A DNA stretch of 64,000 bases from Botryosphaeria dothidea (GCA_011503125.2 WWBZ02000051.1:3100001-3164000), one strand, 5' to 3'. Positions 1 to 12,913 are shown, numbered from the stretch's first letter. Notes: generated from the sequence alone by a model not told the origin. Translations and numbers: made by a program.

Positions 1-3000
1 AACGTTGTACCAGTTGCCCGGAGCGATAGGGAAAAAGAGACGTTCCGTGGTACAGAACACGGAGGGACTTCTAGAATGCTGTGGTCGTGGCTAAAGGGGG
101 AATGGCTCGGGAAATTTCGATGCTGTCAGCAGCGCGGCAGACGCAGGACGGCAGGTGCAGATGACGCTTGCGGGCTGCATGCGTCTCTGTGCCAGCTGAT
201 GAGCGTGGTTACATCCAGAGAGCTTAGACGCTCTACGAGATCCGACTGGCGGCTGCGGAGCGGGAGTGCCTGAAGCTAAGAAGCTGTGCGTATGGATGAC
301 GACATGGGACTGGACAGTGCGAGAGGGTAGGGAAGAGGCCGGCGAGGAATGAAGACCGACAGCTATAGCACGGCGATCTTAGACCAATGCGCGGGCGACC
401 TTGACGAAAGCCAAGACGTATTCTTGCTGGGAGAGACGGAAGTTGGCGAACGAGATGAGAGAGCAATGACGTGTTTCAAAAATAGAAACACCGTCGCACG
501 ACTGACCAAGCCTCCAAGCCATGTCTTTGGTGAGCCCCAGGACAGACTCACCATCTCCCGTGCGCTGCCTTATCCGGACTAAGGCTCACATTTTCAGGGT
601 CCAGCATCAATCTATCCGACGTGGCACAGATTATTTTCCCTCTGCGCTGGCGCTGCTGCGCCCTAGGGAAAGGCTCCACCGGCCAAAACCGAGAGGCTTT
701 TTAGGATCTGATGCAGCCGTAGCAGCGGGAGGGAGAGCCCTACGGGCGGCAAGAGTGTAGAGCGGCCCCAGCGCGCGGCTGGCGGGCAGAGGATGCTGTG
801 CATCCGTGTTTTAAGGGTCCTGATGAAATTTTGACGCGCCGCCACCGGTGTCGGCGGGGTCCTGCAATGCCATTGAGAGAGACCGCGCTCGCACCATCCA
901 AGCTGGAGTGGTGCAGTGTTGTCAGATAAGGAGGGTCGCGGTGGGTTTTGCGCAGGCTGGAGGTGTGGAGAGCGTCCGATCTTGCATGAGGCGTGCAGCG
1001 ACTGCATGCCGCGATCGCCGCGCTGAGCTGCTAGCCGGGAGGCCTTGAAAGCTAGAGCAGCGGCAAAAAGTCTGCAACGAAGCGGTCGGACTAGTGAAAT
1101 CAATGTCGCGATAGCTCGGATTAGGCAAAGGCGCGTTGTTGAGGTCTGAATTCGCAGGCAGCATGGCGCGAGGTGGGGCCAGCTCGGCGCTCCATCCTCG
1201 CTGCAGCATTCTCCACGCCCCATCCCGGCGTGCAGCTTGACCGGGATTGTAGCGGGAACTGGCGAGCGGGCGACCGCCCTGTTCGCAGAGGAGCGGGATT
1301 TTTGGGATGGGCTCGCCGGGACCGAAAATTCGGTTGAGAACAGGCTGTAGCGCGCTTTGGCGGGCGGGGTGATGATGGTGGAGAACATGTTCGCAGCATC
1401 TATCGTGGCCGGTGGGATTCCATTGTGCAGGATCGCGTGTAGTCACAAGATGAGGCGGTAAAGTCTAATAGATAGAAGCGGGCAGATCTCTCATGCAGTC
1501 GCCGGGCCAGGAAGGTAGAGATAACAATGCTCGATGCAGCGCAATGTCCGACCCTTCGACCCGGCCAAGCATCTTCAAGAAGCAAGGGCGCGGGGCCAAG
1601 CTCTGGCGTCGAACAGAAGATGCGGAGCCCGCTGGAAGGCTCTGGCGACGCTGGCGGGAGGAGATTGAGCAGGAACACGCGTCGTCGCTCTCCACTGGGT
1701 CCATGATGCGCGCATCTGGCCAGGGAAGGCGGCGGAACGGCCTTTCACGGCGCCGCACGCTTCGGGCCCTGGTCGAGCGGTGCGAGCATGGATTAGGTGA
1801 TTAGGATATAGGTTAATGCCATGGGCTCAAACCTGGAGGAGCGCAGACGCAACCGGGCAGGCGCGGCTGCGAGTGGTATCGAACCTGATTCTGAGCTCTG
1901 AGAAGCCCGTGCGGGCCTCGGCAGGCTGCCGGAGCACGCATGTTGCGGAGGGCGAGCGCGCATGGACGCTGTTCTGGTGTTGAGGCCCGCCGGCATTTTG
2001 CGTGCAGCGCGGGCGTGGAGCGAGCCATGGAAGCCGGTGGAGAACCAGCTCCAGATCGGCCGATTTTGGGCCTCTGGCGAGCGCGTCCAAACAAGTGGCC
2101 GCGGGCTGGCAAACGGCGGGCGTGGCCTAGGGCGACTGGCAACTCACGGGCAGCAGTCGTCATTTTTGTGGAACCGGCGCGGTTTCAGCTGTGGAGAGGC
2201 AGAGGACAGCGCAAGTGGTTGCGCAGGCGCAGCGCAGCGGCGGCAGCAGCATGGCATGGCAGCAGCACGCTGGAGCTTGGGTGGCCTGGGCGGGCGGGCA
2301 TGGGCATTGGCGTGGGCGAGGGCAGAGCAGGGCATGGGCATGGGCATGGGGCAGGGTTGCTGGCAGGGCTCCATCATTAGTGAAGAGGTTCTCTGCGCAG
2401 GCAAAAAAGAACAGGCGCACAGTGCTCTGCGAAGATCGCGTTTTTGCCTCAGCTGATCCGATTCGATTGCAGCGACGCCTGCATCCGAGCCGGGAAGGCC
2501 CAGTTTCGACGCCCAGCAGGCCGCCGGTGCAGCTTCTAACGCGTTCCATTCTTGCAGCGCTCACCATGCTGCAACGTGCTCCAGCGCCATCACCGCTGCA
2601 CGGACTTGCCGCCCCGGCGCGACGCTTACGCCTTCCAGCAAGGCGCGCTCGTGAAGGCGGCTGACATTCTTTGCTGCGACCGTGTTTCCGATACCACTTA
2701 TCCATCCCACATGGTACCACCGGCGCTCAAGCTGCCCCAGCCTGGCGCCGCGACACAAGCGATATATACATTCAACCGCGCCGCCCTCCCGCCGGCTCCG
2801 TTTGCCTGCTGCCAACCGCTGCACACCTCCCCACCACCCCCAAGCACATAATAATACATCATCGCCCGCCTCCCCTCAGGCCTCTGCTCGGCGCAGCCAC
2901 ACTGAGCTCCTCCAGCACGTACCGCTCCGGCCGCGCCGTCCCCGAGCGCCCGATCCACCCCAATCTCCCAACTAGCCGTGAACAGCGAAGCGAACGCGAG

Positions 3001-3209
3001 CAGCGGCCCCCGAAAGCGCGACCTCTCAGCCTCAGCCTCACCAATCTCCCCGAAACGGACCGTCCGCTGACCCTATCGCCCGTTCGCCTTAGCCAGTCCC
3101 ACCCGCAGCTGCGGCGCCCGTGATACTAAGAGACGCGCCCGACCGCATCAATCTCCGCTGCGCTGTCCTATCCCTGCCACTTTCTTTGTCCGCTCACCGT
3201 TGATCTACA
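1..3209. other. Gene-free, GC-rich upstream region
   Basis: No open frame here looks like a protein. Long frames exist on both strands, but they overlap each other, are rich in Arg/Ala/Pro/Ser as expected from GC-rich random sequence, and show no domain, signal peptide or intron pattern. The last 400 bases or so are pyrimidine-rich, as in many fungal promoters and 5' leaders, and probably belong to the gene starting at 3210. A partial gene at the extreme left edge cannot be excluded. Confidence 0.6.
2288..2355. repeat. GGGCAT-type simple repeat
   Basis: An imperfect run built on GGGCAT/GGGCGA units, purine-rich on the plus strand. It ends with three near-perfect GGGCAT units at about 2332-2350. 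It lies in the non-coding stretch upstream of the gene at 3210. Confidence 0.6.
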
Positions 3210-4331
3210 ATGTCCGCCATGGTGGACTCCTACGCACCGCCGTACGGGCGCCTGCCGCAGAGGAAGCCTGTCCCTCAGACCGGTCTGCAACCCTTGACTC
3301 AGATCGTCCCCGATGAGCACCGCAGTGCGCACACCCGCACTCGCACCTCTTCAAGCTCCGTTTTCCCGCAGATGCCGCAGCCGCCAGGTTCCAACTTCAC
3401 CTACAACCCTCCTCAGTACCAGCCCGCCATGACCCAATACAGCACCAATCAGACCCGCCGCACCCTCTCCAATGCCACCACGTCTACCTCTTCGACCAGC
3501 ACCAGCGCCGGCGCTGGCAACGCCCGCCGCAACTCTGACCTGCGCCGTTCGTCTTCCGGCCGATCCACCGCTAGCCAATCCTCCTCCAGCTATGTTGCCC
3601 TGATGCGGAGACAGAAGGCCACCGTCTGGTGCGACCGCTCGCAGTATGAAGACCCGCGCCTGGCTGCCCAGCAGCGTGCTGCGAAGATGCGTGCTGCTAT
3701 GGAAGTTGTCGGTGGCAACCAGACCAGCAGGACGTCCACGTCGTCTTCCGGTGTTGCCGCCGGCGTTCGCTCCAAGATCAGACATCACGGCGCACCCAAA
3801 GCCTCTCTCTACACTCCTGCGAACCTCACCGGCAGCGGTGTTCCTATGCGTTTGAGCGCCAGCGAGGTTGACGAGGGCGAGAGCGACAACGATAGCAACG
3901 GAGTCAATAACTTGCACAACCGTAGCGGCAGCGGACGGAGCTCCCTTAATTCGGGACGGAGGGTATACTCGTATGCCGGTCCTTCCGGCGCGCGGAATAG
4001 CACAGGCAGCACACCGCCAAGCGGCCAGGGCAACAGTCCCACCGACATGATGGCCGGCGAGACACCAGTGCAGGGCGATTTTGCGAGGAGACAGAGCAGC
4101 TACTTCCCCCAGCGCCGGGACACCGGTCTCTCTGGCGGCAGCGGCAGCTCTGGTGAACGTGAGAACAGTTTCGGTGGGCTGGGACAGATGCCGCAACACG
4201 AGCCGCAGGCGGCAGAACCCAAGAAGACGTCGGACGACTTGAGAAGAAGAGGAAGCGTCGACGACAGGACAATGACGATGAGCGGAGCAGTGAGGCTGTT
4301 TGTTGCCAATCCGGACAACGACAGCGACTAA
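3210..4331 (+). CDS. Conserved fungal Ser-rich disordered protein
   Basis: A single-exon frame of 373 codons. I chose the first ATG, which follows a pyrimidine-rich leader and is soon followed by a second Met at codon 4. The protein is dominated by Ser, Thr, Gly, Asn and Arg. It has one more ordered basic block at about residues 125-160 containing the core KATVWCDRSQ and a run of Ala, Arg and Lys. There is no signal peptide, membrane segment or recognised catalytic motif. The WCDR-type core resembles a family of uncharacterised fungal proteins; I cannot name a function. Frequent RRxS-type sites would suit phosphorylation, which is inference. Gene-free stretches of over 3 kb on both sides are unusual in this window. 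Confidence 0.75.
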   Translation: MSAMVDSYAPPYGRLPQRKPVPQTGLQPLTQIVPDEHRSAHTRTRTSSSSVFPQMPQPPGSNFTYNPPQYQPAMTQYSTNQTRRTLSNATTSTSSTSTSAGAGNARRNSDLRRSSSGRSTASQSSSSYVALMRRQKATVWCDRSQYEDPRLAAQQRAAKMRAAMEVVGGNQTSRTSTSSSGVAAGVRSKIRHHGAPKASLYTPANLTGSGVPMRLSASEVDEGESDNDSNGVNNLHNRSGSGRSSLNSGRRVYSYAGPSGARNSTGSTPPSGQGNSPTDMMAGETPVQGDFARRQSSYFPQRRDTGLSGGSGSSGERENSFGGLGQMPQHEPQAAEPKKTSDDLRRRGSVDDRTMTMSGAVRLFVANPDNDSD

Positions 4332-7300
4332 GCGATCAAACCAAAAGTATTATACCCATTACACCACACACGGGGCAAGAGTTATAGAGTTGAGATGAGA
4401 GCAATGAGGGCCTTTCTCTGGTTTTTCTATACCACTTTCGCGGCTCCTTTCAGGCGGGCTGCAGTCAAAACTTCTGCGTCTTTTTTCCCTTTACTATATC
4501 CGTCGCTCGGCAGCATGTTTTCCTTTTGCATCGGCGTTCCACACAGGTCATCATTGGGGCTCTTCACATTGCTGTTTTTGGATACACGCATGGAGTTCTC
4601 ATTTCACACTTTGGGATTGTCGGCGGCTACCTTGTCTTATCTGTCCGTCTTTCTGTCTACTCGTAATTTCCTAGTCTCGTCTCGGTCATTTCCCACCGTC
4701 TCTCATCTGTTTCCAGCGAAGCGTTCTTTGTATGCTCTTTTCATTGTGTTATCTCGGGACAGGGAAAAAGAAGGCCTGCGGACGGATATATCACTCCTGA
4801 CTGGAGCAGGGGAGAAGCCCGTGTGTGGTGGTGCTGTACGCTATGTTTCTTTCTTTGTTTGGGTTGCTACGCCGTCACACATCAGCGTAACATGCTTTGT
4901 TGTACATGAGGAGATATACCAACACGTTGTTAGAGTAATCTCGAGCAATCGCTACTGCGTCACTAAGGCTTTACTAGATTGCAAGGAAGCTGTGAGAGCT
5001 ATGATGTAATGCACGTCTCATCGCAAAGTCAACATGGTTCTTCTATTTCCTTCGTTGTCTGTTTCAATTTCCCAACCAAGATCGTGCGTTTCTCGCATCG
5101 GTCCTTGACGCAAGCCATTGGTACCTTACTGCAAAGGCGGGATCCTTGGTCGCACGGCATGGCCCATCGGCCCAACCAGGACATACAACGTTGTTGAACA
5201 GCGCTACATCAGAATCTCAGATCTCCCGGCCGCCACTTTCGTCAAGCGTGGGATTTAGCCCATTGCCGACCCGGAGCAAGCGTGCAGCACCGTTTCATAT
5301 CGCCGGCAGATGCACCCTTCCCTTCGTACCCGCGTCCGGGGCGGGCTGGGGATCGTCTCGACATCGCAACGAACATTTTGGCAGGTCGTACGAGTTTCGC
5401 GCGGTCCTCTGCTAATCGTTCGTTTCCCGAAGAGAGAGGATCGCCCATCCCTCCCCTGCTCAGCCACGCCGCACAAGCTACGCTTGCACGCGCGCGGACT
5501 TCGCGACGCGCATTGGTCAATTTCAACGCAAGCAGCACCGAGAGGGCGGCGAAGGAGCAAAAAAAGGATTGCTGAAAAAAGAGCATGCGGAGCGGAAAAC
5601 AGCAGGTTCCCCACCTTTCGCTATGCAGGCCGGGTGGGCGGTGCGCACATGGCCACGGGGATGTCGGGTTTAGGACGGAGTCGCCGTCTGCCCCTCTCAT
5701 GCATAGATTTTTTTTCTTGCACCTTTGTCTTAACCTGTTAGTCTGGTCCGTGGTTCATTGCTCCTTGCGGCGGCGAACATTTGCGAGGCGAGGCGCCAGC
5801 GGCGATCCTTGCATGAGGACCGCCAGCAGGGCAAGCAGGGCTGTCCCTCTCTTCGTCTGCAGCTCACCTCGCTCGCTAGCGCCGGCGGCAAGGGGGGAGA
5901 GGCGAAGTGGCGATGATTCGCAGCTTGCACCCGCCCTGCGGCTCTCGGGACATGAGAGAGAATGAGGGGCGGAACTTCGGGGCGAGCCCGGCGAATAGCA
6001 TTCGCCGCCTCGACCGAGCCCACCCTCCACCATCATCCTCTATTTCACACCATCAACAAAGGAGTAGTTGCGATTTCATCTCGTATCTGTCATTTTCCGC
6101 GGCCGCTCTATCTCTTACCGTTGAGGGTTGCTCATGAAGATCGATCACACCAGCTGCTCGTTTCCCCTCTGTTATCGCGGGGATGAGGGGTTGCTATTAA
6201 TTGCGCACAGCAGGTCGCCGACCCCGCCATTGGGCAGATTCCGTCGGTCATGGTCGGTCATTATCTCATCTTGGGAGGGGGGGAGGGATGGTGAAAGGGC
6301 AATTTGCGCGACGAGAGTGGCACGGTGCGGTGGGCAGGGCCACCAATTACACACGGCCCCCTTTCTCTCCTCTGTCGCCCTCCTCGTCTCTTGTCGCGGC
6401 CTGCTTCGAAAAATAGAAGGGGATCGGCGGCGAGGTTTTGGGCCATCTCGCTGGGCGGGCGCCGAGCACCGGCTGGTTACTGGGTACTGCCATGCTTGGA
6501 AATGACGTCTTTGCTATCACTGCACAATTTGGAAAAGCCGAAGAAAAAGCAAAATCGACAGACCGGGTGCCGCACGGCGGAGAAACTACTTGGCAGCATG
6601 GCACGACTATCATAAGGACCAAAGTGGTGGTGGTGTTCCGCCGTAGTCACACTGGGGGGCAGCTTGGCTCGCTAGCGCGCCTGATCCTCAGGGCTGGTAG
6701 ACGAAGGGAAAAAAACGGCAACAGCGAGGACCCTTCTTTCTGCCAAGGGACGGCGATCCTGCGGCGGTTGAGGACTGGCGCTGGTGTGCTGGAGGGGGAT
6801 CGGGTCGTATTTGCGATAGCTGATCCCGCGAGGCTGGATACGACAGCGGGTACGAGGCACATCCACAGATTCATCCAGCGGGAGGTCGGTGCTCTCTACG
6901 GCAACGGGAAGCGCGCTAGAGGAAGGACCGGCGTTGCTGGCCAACGGCACAGAAATAAGAGCGCGTCGGCGAGTGCCAGCGACGGCGCTGCGGATGGCGT
7001 CTCTGCTTTCCGGGACGATAACGCCCGCGCGCAGACCTTCCATCATCACAAAGTATCGTCGATAGACGCGTTTATTTGGAAATGACTGTCCGTGCTCCAT
7101 TGCTGCGGTGCTGCTCTCGGGACTCGGCGTTGCCGTTGCTTCCGCCTTTGCCTTTGCTGCCCTTTGGGGTGCGGATTGCGGCGCTGTCCCGAGCGAGCGA
7201 GTCCCATCTGCAGCCCGCCCACACACGTCTTCCTGTGCCCCTCCTCCGCTCGCTCGTCCGCGTAGGGCAAGCATGGGTGCTGCGCCCACCGCTCTCCGCG

Positions 7301-7798
7301 CGTGCAGCTACATTAGTCTCCTACTGGGACTCTCGTGTCATGGCTTGTGTCTGCAGAGGGGAAAGCGTGACGGCGTGATGTGAGCTTATTATCACACTGA
7401 TCCTCGCGCGGTGGCAGAGCAGCATAGCATAACAAGTCAGCATCGCCTCGGACGCGGTCAGCAAGTGCTGCGAAGAAAGAGGGCGACCGAATGCGGAAAG
7501 ATTGGTTGACTCGGTGCAGCGGGCAGTGATTGGCTGTAGTCTATGTGGTGCAAGACCCCTGCCAAGGCCGCGGCTCTTCAGATTGCGTTTTGTCCCATGT
7601 CAGTCGACCTGGGGAAAATGCGCGAAAGGCGGAGTTGTTTGGGACGCGCAAACCCGTCTGCTCGCACGCGCCAGAGACGACGCAACACAGTGACGAGTCG
7701 ATAACCACCCCACCGAGCTTCCTGCGAAGCTACTGCCCGCCCCCCTTCACTCTTCAATCCCCGAAAGCCTTAGGCCCGCTGCGCGACGGCGATCGGAC
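4332..7798. other. Gene-free stretch between 3210 gene and ERG7
   Basis: About 3.5 kb without a supportable gene. The first 700 bases are T-rich and probably include the 3' UTR of the preceding gene. A 204-codon frame at 4395-5009 is Phe/Leu/Ser-rich, as expected from T-rich UTR, and I reject it. Further frames up to about 215 codons near 6.4-7.3 kb overlap on both strands and have no recognisable motif. The last few hundred bases should hold the promoter and leader of the lanosterol synthase gene. A long non-coding RNA is possible but nothing shows it. Confidence 0.6.
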
Positions 7799-10208
7799 AT
7801 GGCCAGGACCGAGGAGATCAGGCAACGCTCTGTTGGCGAGAAGCAGAACGGCCACCTCAACGGCCACGCAAACGGCGTCGTGAGCGGCCCCGCGGTCGAT
7901 CCCAGCGAGAAGACGGACTACACTCGATGGAGATTGCTCGACGAGAACGGTCGTCAGACGTGGCACTACCTGGAATCGGACGAGGAGGTCGCGAAGTGGC
8001 CGCAGAGCACTGCGGACAAGTATTTCCTGGGCCTGGACACTGTACGTTATTCCCGCTCTTCATCCAGCGTGACTGGAGTGAGACATACATGCCATTGAGA
8101 TGTCAATCATGTCACTAATTCGGCACAGGGCCTCCCTGAGCTCCCTCCTGCGAAGACGCCCGTCCAAGCTGTCAACAATGGCCTGTCCTTCTTCTCCCAG
8201 CTCCAGCTCCCCTCCGGCCAATGGGCTTGCGAATATGGCGGCCCGATGTTCCTTCTGCCAGGTCTGGTCATTACCTGGTATGTCACCAAGACGCCGATCC
8301 CCGAAGCCTACAAGACCGAGATCAAGAACTATCTCTTCTCGCGGCAACACCCCGAGGACGGCGGTTGGGGACTCCATATCGAGGGCGAGAGCTCCGTGTT
8401 CGGCACGGCGTGTAACTATACTGTGTTGAGGCTGCTTGGTGCCAATGCGGAAGACCCCAGGGTGGTCAAGGCAAGAGCTTGCCTGCACAAGATGGGCGGT
8501 GCTGTCAATGGTCCGCACTGGGCGAAGTTTTGGCTCAGCGTCCTGGGTGTGACATCCTGGGGCCTTGTCAATCCCGTCCCGCCTGAGTTGTGGCTTCTGC
8601 CCGACTGGGTCCCCATCGCACCGTGGCGTTGGTGGATTCACATGCGCATGGTTTACTTGCCCATGGGATACATCTGGTCCAAGAAGTGGTCGTATGCGCC
8701 CGATAAGCTTGTGCTTTCGCTGCGCCAGGAGCTCTTTACTCAGCCTTGGGAGAGCATCGACTGGGCCTCACACCGGAACAGCATCTCGGTCAAGGACAAC
8801 TATCATCCGAAGAGCTGGGTCCTTAACACCATCAACTGGGGATTGGTCAACATCTACAACCCGTACCTGAGGGCGAATGCTCTGGCCAAGCGTGCTGAAG
8901 ATTGGGTGTGGAGGTTGGTGGAGTACGAAGACCACAACACAAACTTTAACGACCTGGCTCCCGTCAACGCGCCCATGAACCTGCTCGTATGCTACATCAA
9001 GGAGGGACCGGACAGCTATTCTGTGCGAAGGCACCGTGAGAATCTTCTCATTTACTTCTGGGTCAAGAACGAGGGTATGCTGGCGAACGGAACCGACGGT
9101 GTGCAGATCTGGGATACGTCGTTCCTCATTCAGGCCGCATATGAAGCAGGCGTCTGTGAGGACCCGCGGTGGAAGCCCGTGCTCCTCAAGGCCCTTAGCT
9201 TCCTGGAGAAGCAGCAGATCCGTGAGGATATCCACGAGGCCGATAAGTGCTACCGGCACAAGCGCAAGGGTGCTTGGGCATTTAGCACCAAGGCTCAGGG
9301 CTATCCCGTATCTGACTGCACTGCTGAGGGCATGAAAGCTGTCATGCAGCTCCAGAGCGTCCCGGGCTATCCTCAGATGGTCTCTGACGAGCGTCTCAGG
9401 GACTCGGTCGACCTGTTGCTGACCATGCAGAACCCATCTGGCGGCTGCTCCTCCTACGAACCCACTCGCGGCTCGGAGCTCATGGAGTACCTCAACGCGG
9501 CCGAGGTCTTCGACCGCATCATGGTCGAGTACGACTACCCGGAGTGCACGACGGCCGTCGTCACAGCACTGTGCGCCGCGCGCGACAAGTTCCCGGGCTA
9601 CCGCAGCGCTGAGATTGAGGCCTTCATCCAGCGGGCGCTGGCGTACATCCGGCGTGCGCAGCGGGCAGACGGCAGCTGGTATGGCAGCTGGGGCATCTGC
9701 TTTACGTATGCGGGCATGTTCGCGCTCGAGTCGCTCAAGTGCGTCGGCGAGACGTACAAGACGTCGGAGCGTGTGAGGCGCGCCTGCAAGTTCTTCACCG
9801 ACCGCCAGATGGAGGACGGCGGCTGGGGTGAGAGCTACAGGAGCTCGGAGGACATGGTCTGGGTCAACCACGAGAAGAGCCAGGTGGTGCAGACGGCGTG
9901 GGTGGCCATCGGGCTCATGGAGGCGGACTTCCCGGATAAGGAGGTCATCGCCAGGGCGATCAGATTGATCATGCAGAGGCAGCAGGCCAATGGCGAGTGG
10001 TTGCAGGAGGCGATTGAAGGGGTGTTTAATAACAGTTGGTCAGTGATGTCTATCTTCCCCCCTTCCCATCCCTCCTTTTCCTGGGTTTCAGTACGCTGAC
10101 TTTCATCTTTATTCCAGCATGATCTCCTACCCCAATTACAAGTTCATCTTCACGATGAAGGCGCTGGGAATGTACGCGAAGAAGTACGGCGATGAGGTTC
10201 TGCTCTAG
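7799..10208 (+). CDS. ERG7: Lanosterol synthase (oxidosqualene cyclase)
   Basis: Cyclises (S)-2,3-oxidosqualene to lanosterol, the first cyclic intermediate of ergosterol synthesis, at ER/lipid-droplet membranes. There are three exons; introns at 8042-8128 (GTACGT..CACAG) and 10039-10117 (GTCAGT..TCCAG) keep frame, giving 747 residues, normal for the family. The catalytic acid motif DCTAE lies at about residue 477. QW-type repeats are visible ([33 protein letters not shown]), as are the SWYGSWG and PNYKFIF blocks. The C-terminal junction reads [12 protein letters not shown]. From family knowledge this is the lanosterol-type sequence (K/N-S-C-x-I-S-Y), not the altered segment of protostadienol synthases of fusidane clusters. 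So I call a sterol enzyme, although an intact P450 lies just downstream on the same strand. Confidence 0.95.
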
Positions 10209-11115
10209 ATGGGTAGATGGGTTGCATTGGGTCAAGGCTGCATACGGAATGGGCTGCATATGGGGGGGAGGAACCGCGTTCCCTGATCCGCGAGTGCTAG
10301 GTACAGTACAGTCCGAGAACAAAGAGACCCGTATAGACGTACCAGGGCACGACAGACATGAGAGACGAAGGTATGGTATTCGTTTACAGACTGATGCGTT
10401 TCCTTAATAGTTATATCAGAGGGCTCTAGTTGGCCTGCGTAATATATTAATCTCCGCCCCCGCTTGTAGTTCTATGATATTTTTTTTGTATTTCATTCCA
10501 AATTCGCTTTCAAAAATAGCCATCTTACAGCTAGACATGAGTTCGGAGATCCTGCGCAGATGAAGGAGGAAAAATTGAGAGTTCTAAATCCTCAGGCGGA
10601 GCGGGGTAGATTTATGACCACCAACGATAGTGCCGCTGATCTATTCCTCTCTGAGCCACATGGCTTGCACTCCTACAACTCGGAAAAAGAAGGTATCGTT
10701 AATATCAAGTTTTTGGGGGTCTGATGTCATTCATTAGACGCGTTTTAGCTCCTTTATCTACTCCTTATCAAGATGCTGCACCCCTTATGCCATACTCGGC
10801 CCCACATGCCTGCCGGTTTGGCCTTCGCCGATACCTTTTCAACGAACACTACCCGATCCCGATCCCGAGTTCACTTGCCACCTCTTCGGCTAAGCACGTT
10901 GTCTTCATAACTTTTATCCTATGGACTATTAATGCCTAAGGCTCAGGGGACAACCGATACCCGTCCAATCGTTCATAAAACACGGCTTCGGAGCAAAACT
11001 CATTTATACAGGCAGACTATTAGCAAGTATAAAGGCAGTATCTGAACTCTTAATCCATCTTTACCTCCGGCATCGCCTTGGCCTCACAGAAAAGCTCTTA
11101 TTTTACTGGACAACT
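10209..11115. other. Intergenic region, ERG7 to P450
   Basis: About 0.9 kb, AT-richer than the flanks. It should contain the ERG7 3' UTR and the P450 promoter. A 71-codon frame at 10724-10939 has no recognisable feature. I see no gene. Confidence 0.6.
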
Positions 11116-12913
11116 ATGGCTTTGGATAAGGTTGTGGCGTCGTCTTTACTTTCGCGGCAGTATGTGGAGATACTCAGCACACTTACGGTCCTATTCTTGT
11201 CCTACGGACTATACTCTATTTTAACCTCTCAGCGTCCTTACCCAAACATTCCACTAGTTGGAGCGGAGGGTGGCAATGGCGAAAGCAAGAAGAGATACAG
11301 TGCGGACGGTGTTGGAGTTGTCAAGCGTGCGATGAAGCAGGTTCGTATCGTTATTGTCAGGGGATGCGTTCCTTTGTTCAAGCTAACTCCTTGTTCAGTG
11401 CAGAGGTGTCTGCCAAATAATCACCGATGATGGACCAAAAATCCTCCTCCCGCGCGCCTACCTTGGAGAGATCAAAGATGGCAAAGGCCTCTCGTTTGCC
11501 GAATTCATCAGAGAGGTCCGTTGGCCGCAGACAGACAAAAATCAGCGGGAGCGTCGATGGACTAAGGCACATGGTAGGATCTACTAGCAAACTACAAAGG
11601 ATTCGAGGCATTACACGTCGGCCTTCAGGATGGTGTCTTCTCGGAAGTTGTGAGAGTCAAGTTGACGCAGTCTCTCAGTAAGCGTACAGCACATTCAAAC
11701 AAGGCTCTGCTAACAGTCGTCACAGCGAGGCTTCCATCAATCTTGTCTGAAGAGGCATCTGTATGTATTGATGACCTCTTACCATCAACGCCAGGTAAGC
11801 CCACTGCTTTTCGAAGCTTAAGTCCATTCTTACAACATTGACATCGTTCAAACAGACTGGACAACGACGGACCCTTTTCACTCAGTAGCTCTCCAGATCG
11901 TAGCCCGCGTCACCAGCCGCGCTTTCCTGGGCGAAAGCCTCTGCAAGAACAAGGAATGGCTCCGGATCTCCATCGAGTTCACAAAGGACATCTTCAGTGC
12001 CATCCCGGTCCTTCGCAAATACCCTCCTTTCCTCCGTCCACTCGTCCGCCCTTTCCTGCGCGAAGTCAAGTGCGTCATGGCCCACCAGGCCGCCGCGACC
12101 AGAATCATCGAGCCCGAGCTACAACGGCGCCGCGAGGAGAGGGAGCAGCAGGCCAGACGCGGCGAGAAGCCAGAGAAGCCGCTCGACTCCCTTCAATGGA
12201 TCGAAGAAGTGTCGGCGTCCAAGAGCAGCGGGTACGACGTGGTCATCGGCCAGCTGTCCATGTCCATCGCCTCCATCCACACGACGTCGGCCGCGTTGAC
12301 GAACATCATGTTCGACCTCGTCGCGCACCCGGACCTCACAGACGACGTGCGCGCGGAGATCGTCCAGGTCCTCGGCCCGCACAAGGCCGGCGAATGGGAG
12401 AAGTCGACGCTCTTCCGCTTCCGGCTGATGGACTCGGTGCTGAAGGAGTCGCAGCGCATGAACCCGACCGGCGCGCTCAGCATGCGCCGCAGGGCTTCGG
12501 CGCCCCTGACGCTGAGTAATGGTACGAAGATCCCTGCTGGTGCCATGATGGCGGTGCCCACGCTCCCGATGTGGGATGGAGACCTGTATGCGAATCCGGA
12601 CGAGTATGATGGGCGCAGGTTCCTCAAGCTGAGGGAACAGCCGGGTCATGAGAACAGGTGGCAGTTCGTCACCACGGCGCCGGATGTGTATGCCTTTGGT
12701 CACGTGAAGCATGCTTGTCCGGGCCGGTTCTTTGCGAGCAATGAGCTGAAGGTTGTCCTTATGCACTTGCTGATGAAGTATGATTGGAGGTTTGCGGGAG
12801 GAAAGCAGGGGGTGGAGGCGAGGCCGAAGACGGTGGTTGCGGTGGAGAGCTTCAGGCCTGATCCTACTGTCAGATTAGAGTATCGGGCACGCACGTCGGA
12901 GATTGATCTGTAG
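11116..12913 (+). CDS. Cytochrome P450, ent-kaurene-oxidase/CYP503-like
   Basis: A haem monooxygenase anchored in the ER by an N-terminal helix (about residues 18-36). Five exons; introns 11341-11398, 11516-11577, 11678-11725 and 11795-11855 all preserve frame, giving 522 residues. Visible P450 landmarks are an I-helix block ASIHTTS in place of the common AGxxTT, ExxR as ESQR in the K helix, the RRRAS.PLTLSNGTKIPAG strand region, and the haem loop FGHVKHACPGRFFA with Cys at about residue 457. This I-helix and haem-loop style is typical of fungal P450s of gibberellin and indole-diterpene pathways, so a terpenoid or related substrate is plausible; that is inference. It lies next to lanosterol synthase and a dead oxidase gene. 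All exons are open with no lesions, so it is probably functional. Confidence 0.9.

Noticed and set aside
663..1446. Overlapping minus-strand frames of up to 241 codons
   Set aside because: Several frames overlap in the same GC-rich DNA with Pro/Arg/Ser-rich translations; none looks like a protein.
4395..5009. 204-codon plus-strand frame after the disordered-protein gene
   Set aside because: Phe/Leu/Ser-rich composition follows from T-rich 3' UTR; no domain, no promoter, no conserved motif.
6438..7289. Opposed frames of about 205-215 codons upstream of ERG7
   Set aside because: They overlap on both strands, start codons are doubtful, and no motif is present.
8768..9871. 367-codon frame antisense to lanosterol synthase
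   Set aside because: Shadow of a strongly supported gene; GC-rich third positions keep the opposite strand open.
7799..10208. Protostadienol-type cyclase of a fusidane cluster
   Set aside because: The C-terminal NSCMISY segment is of lanosterol-synthase type, and no other fusidane genes (acyltransferases, short-chain dehydrogenases) are nearby.
11956..12519. 187-codon frame inside the P450
   Set aside because: Frame-shifted shadow of the P450 last exon.
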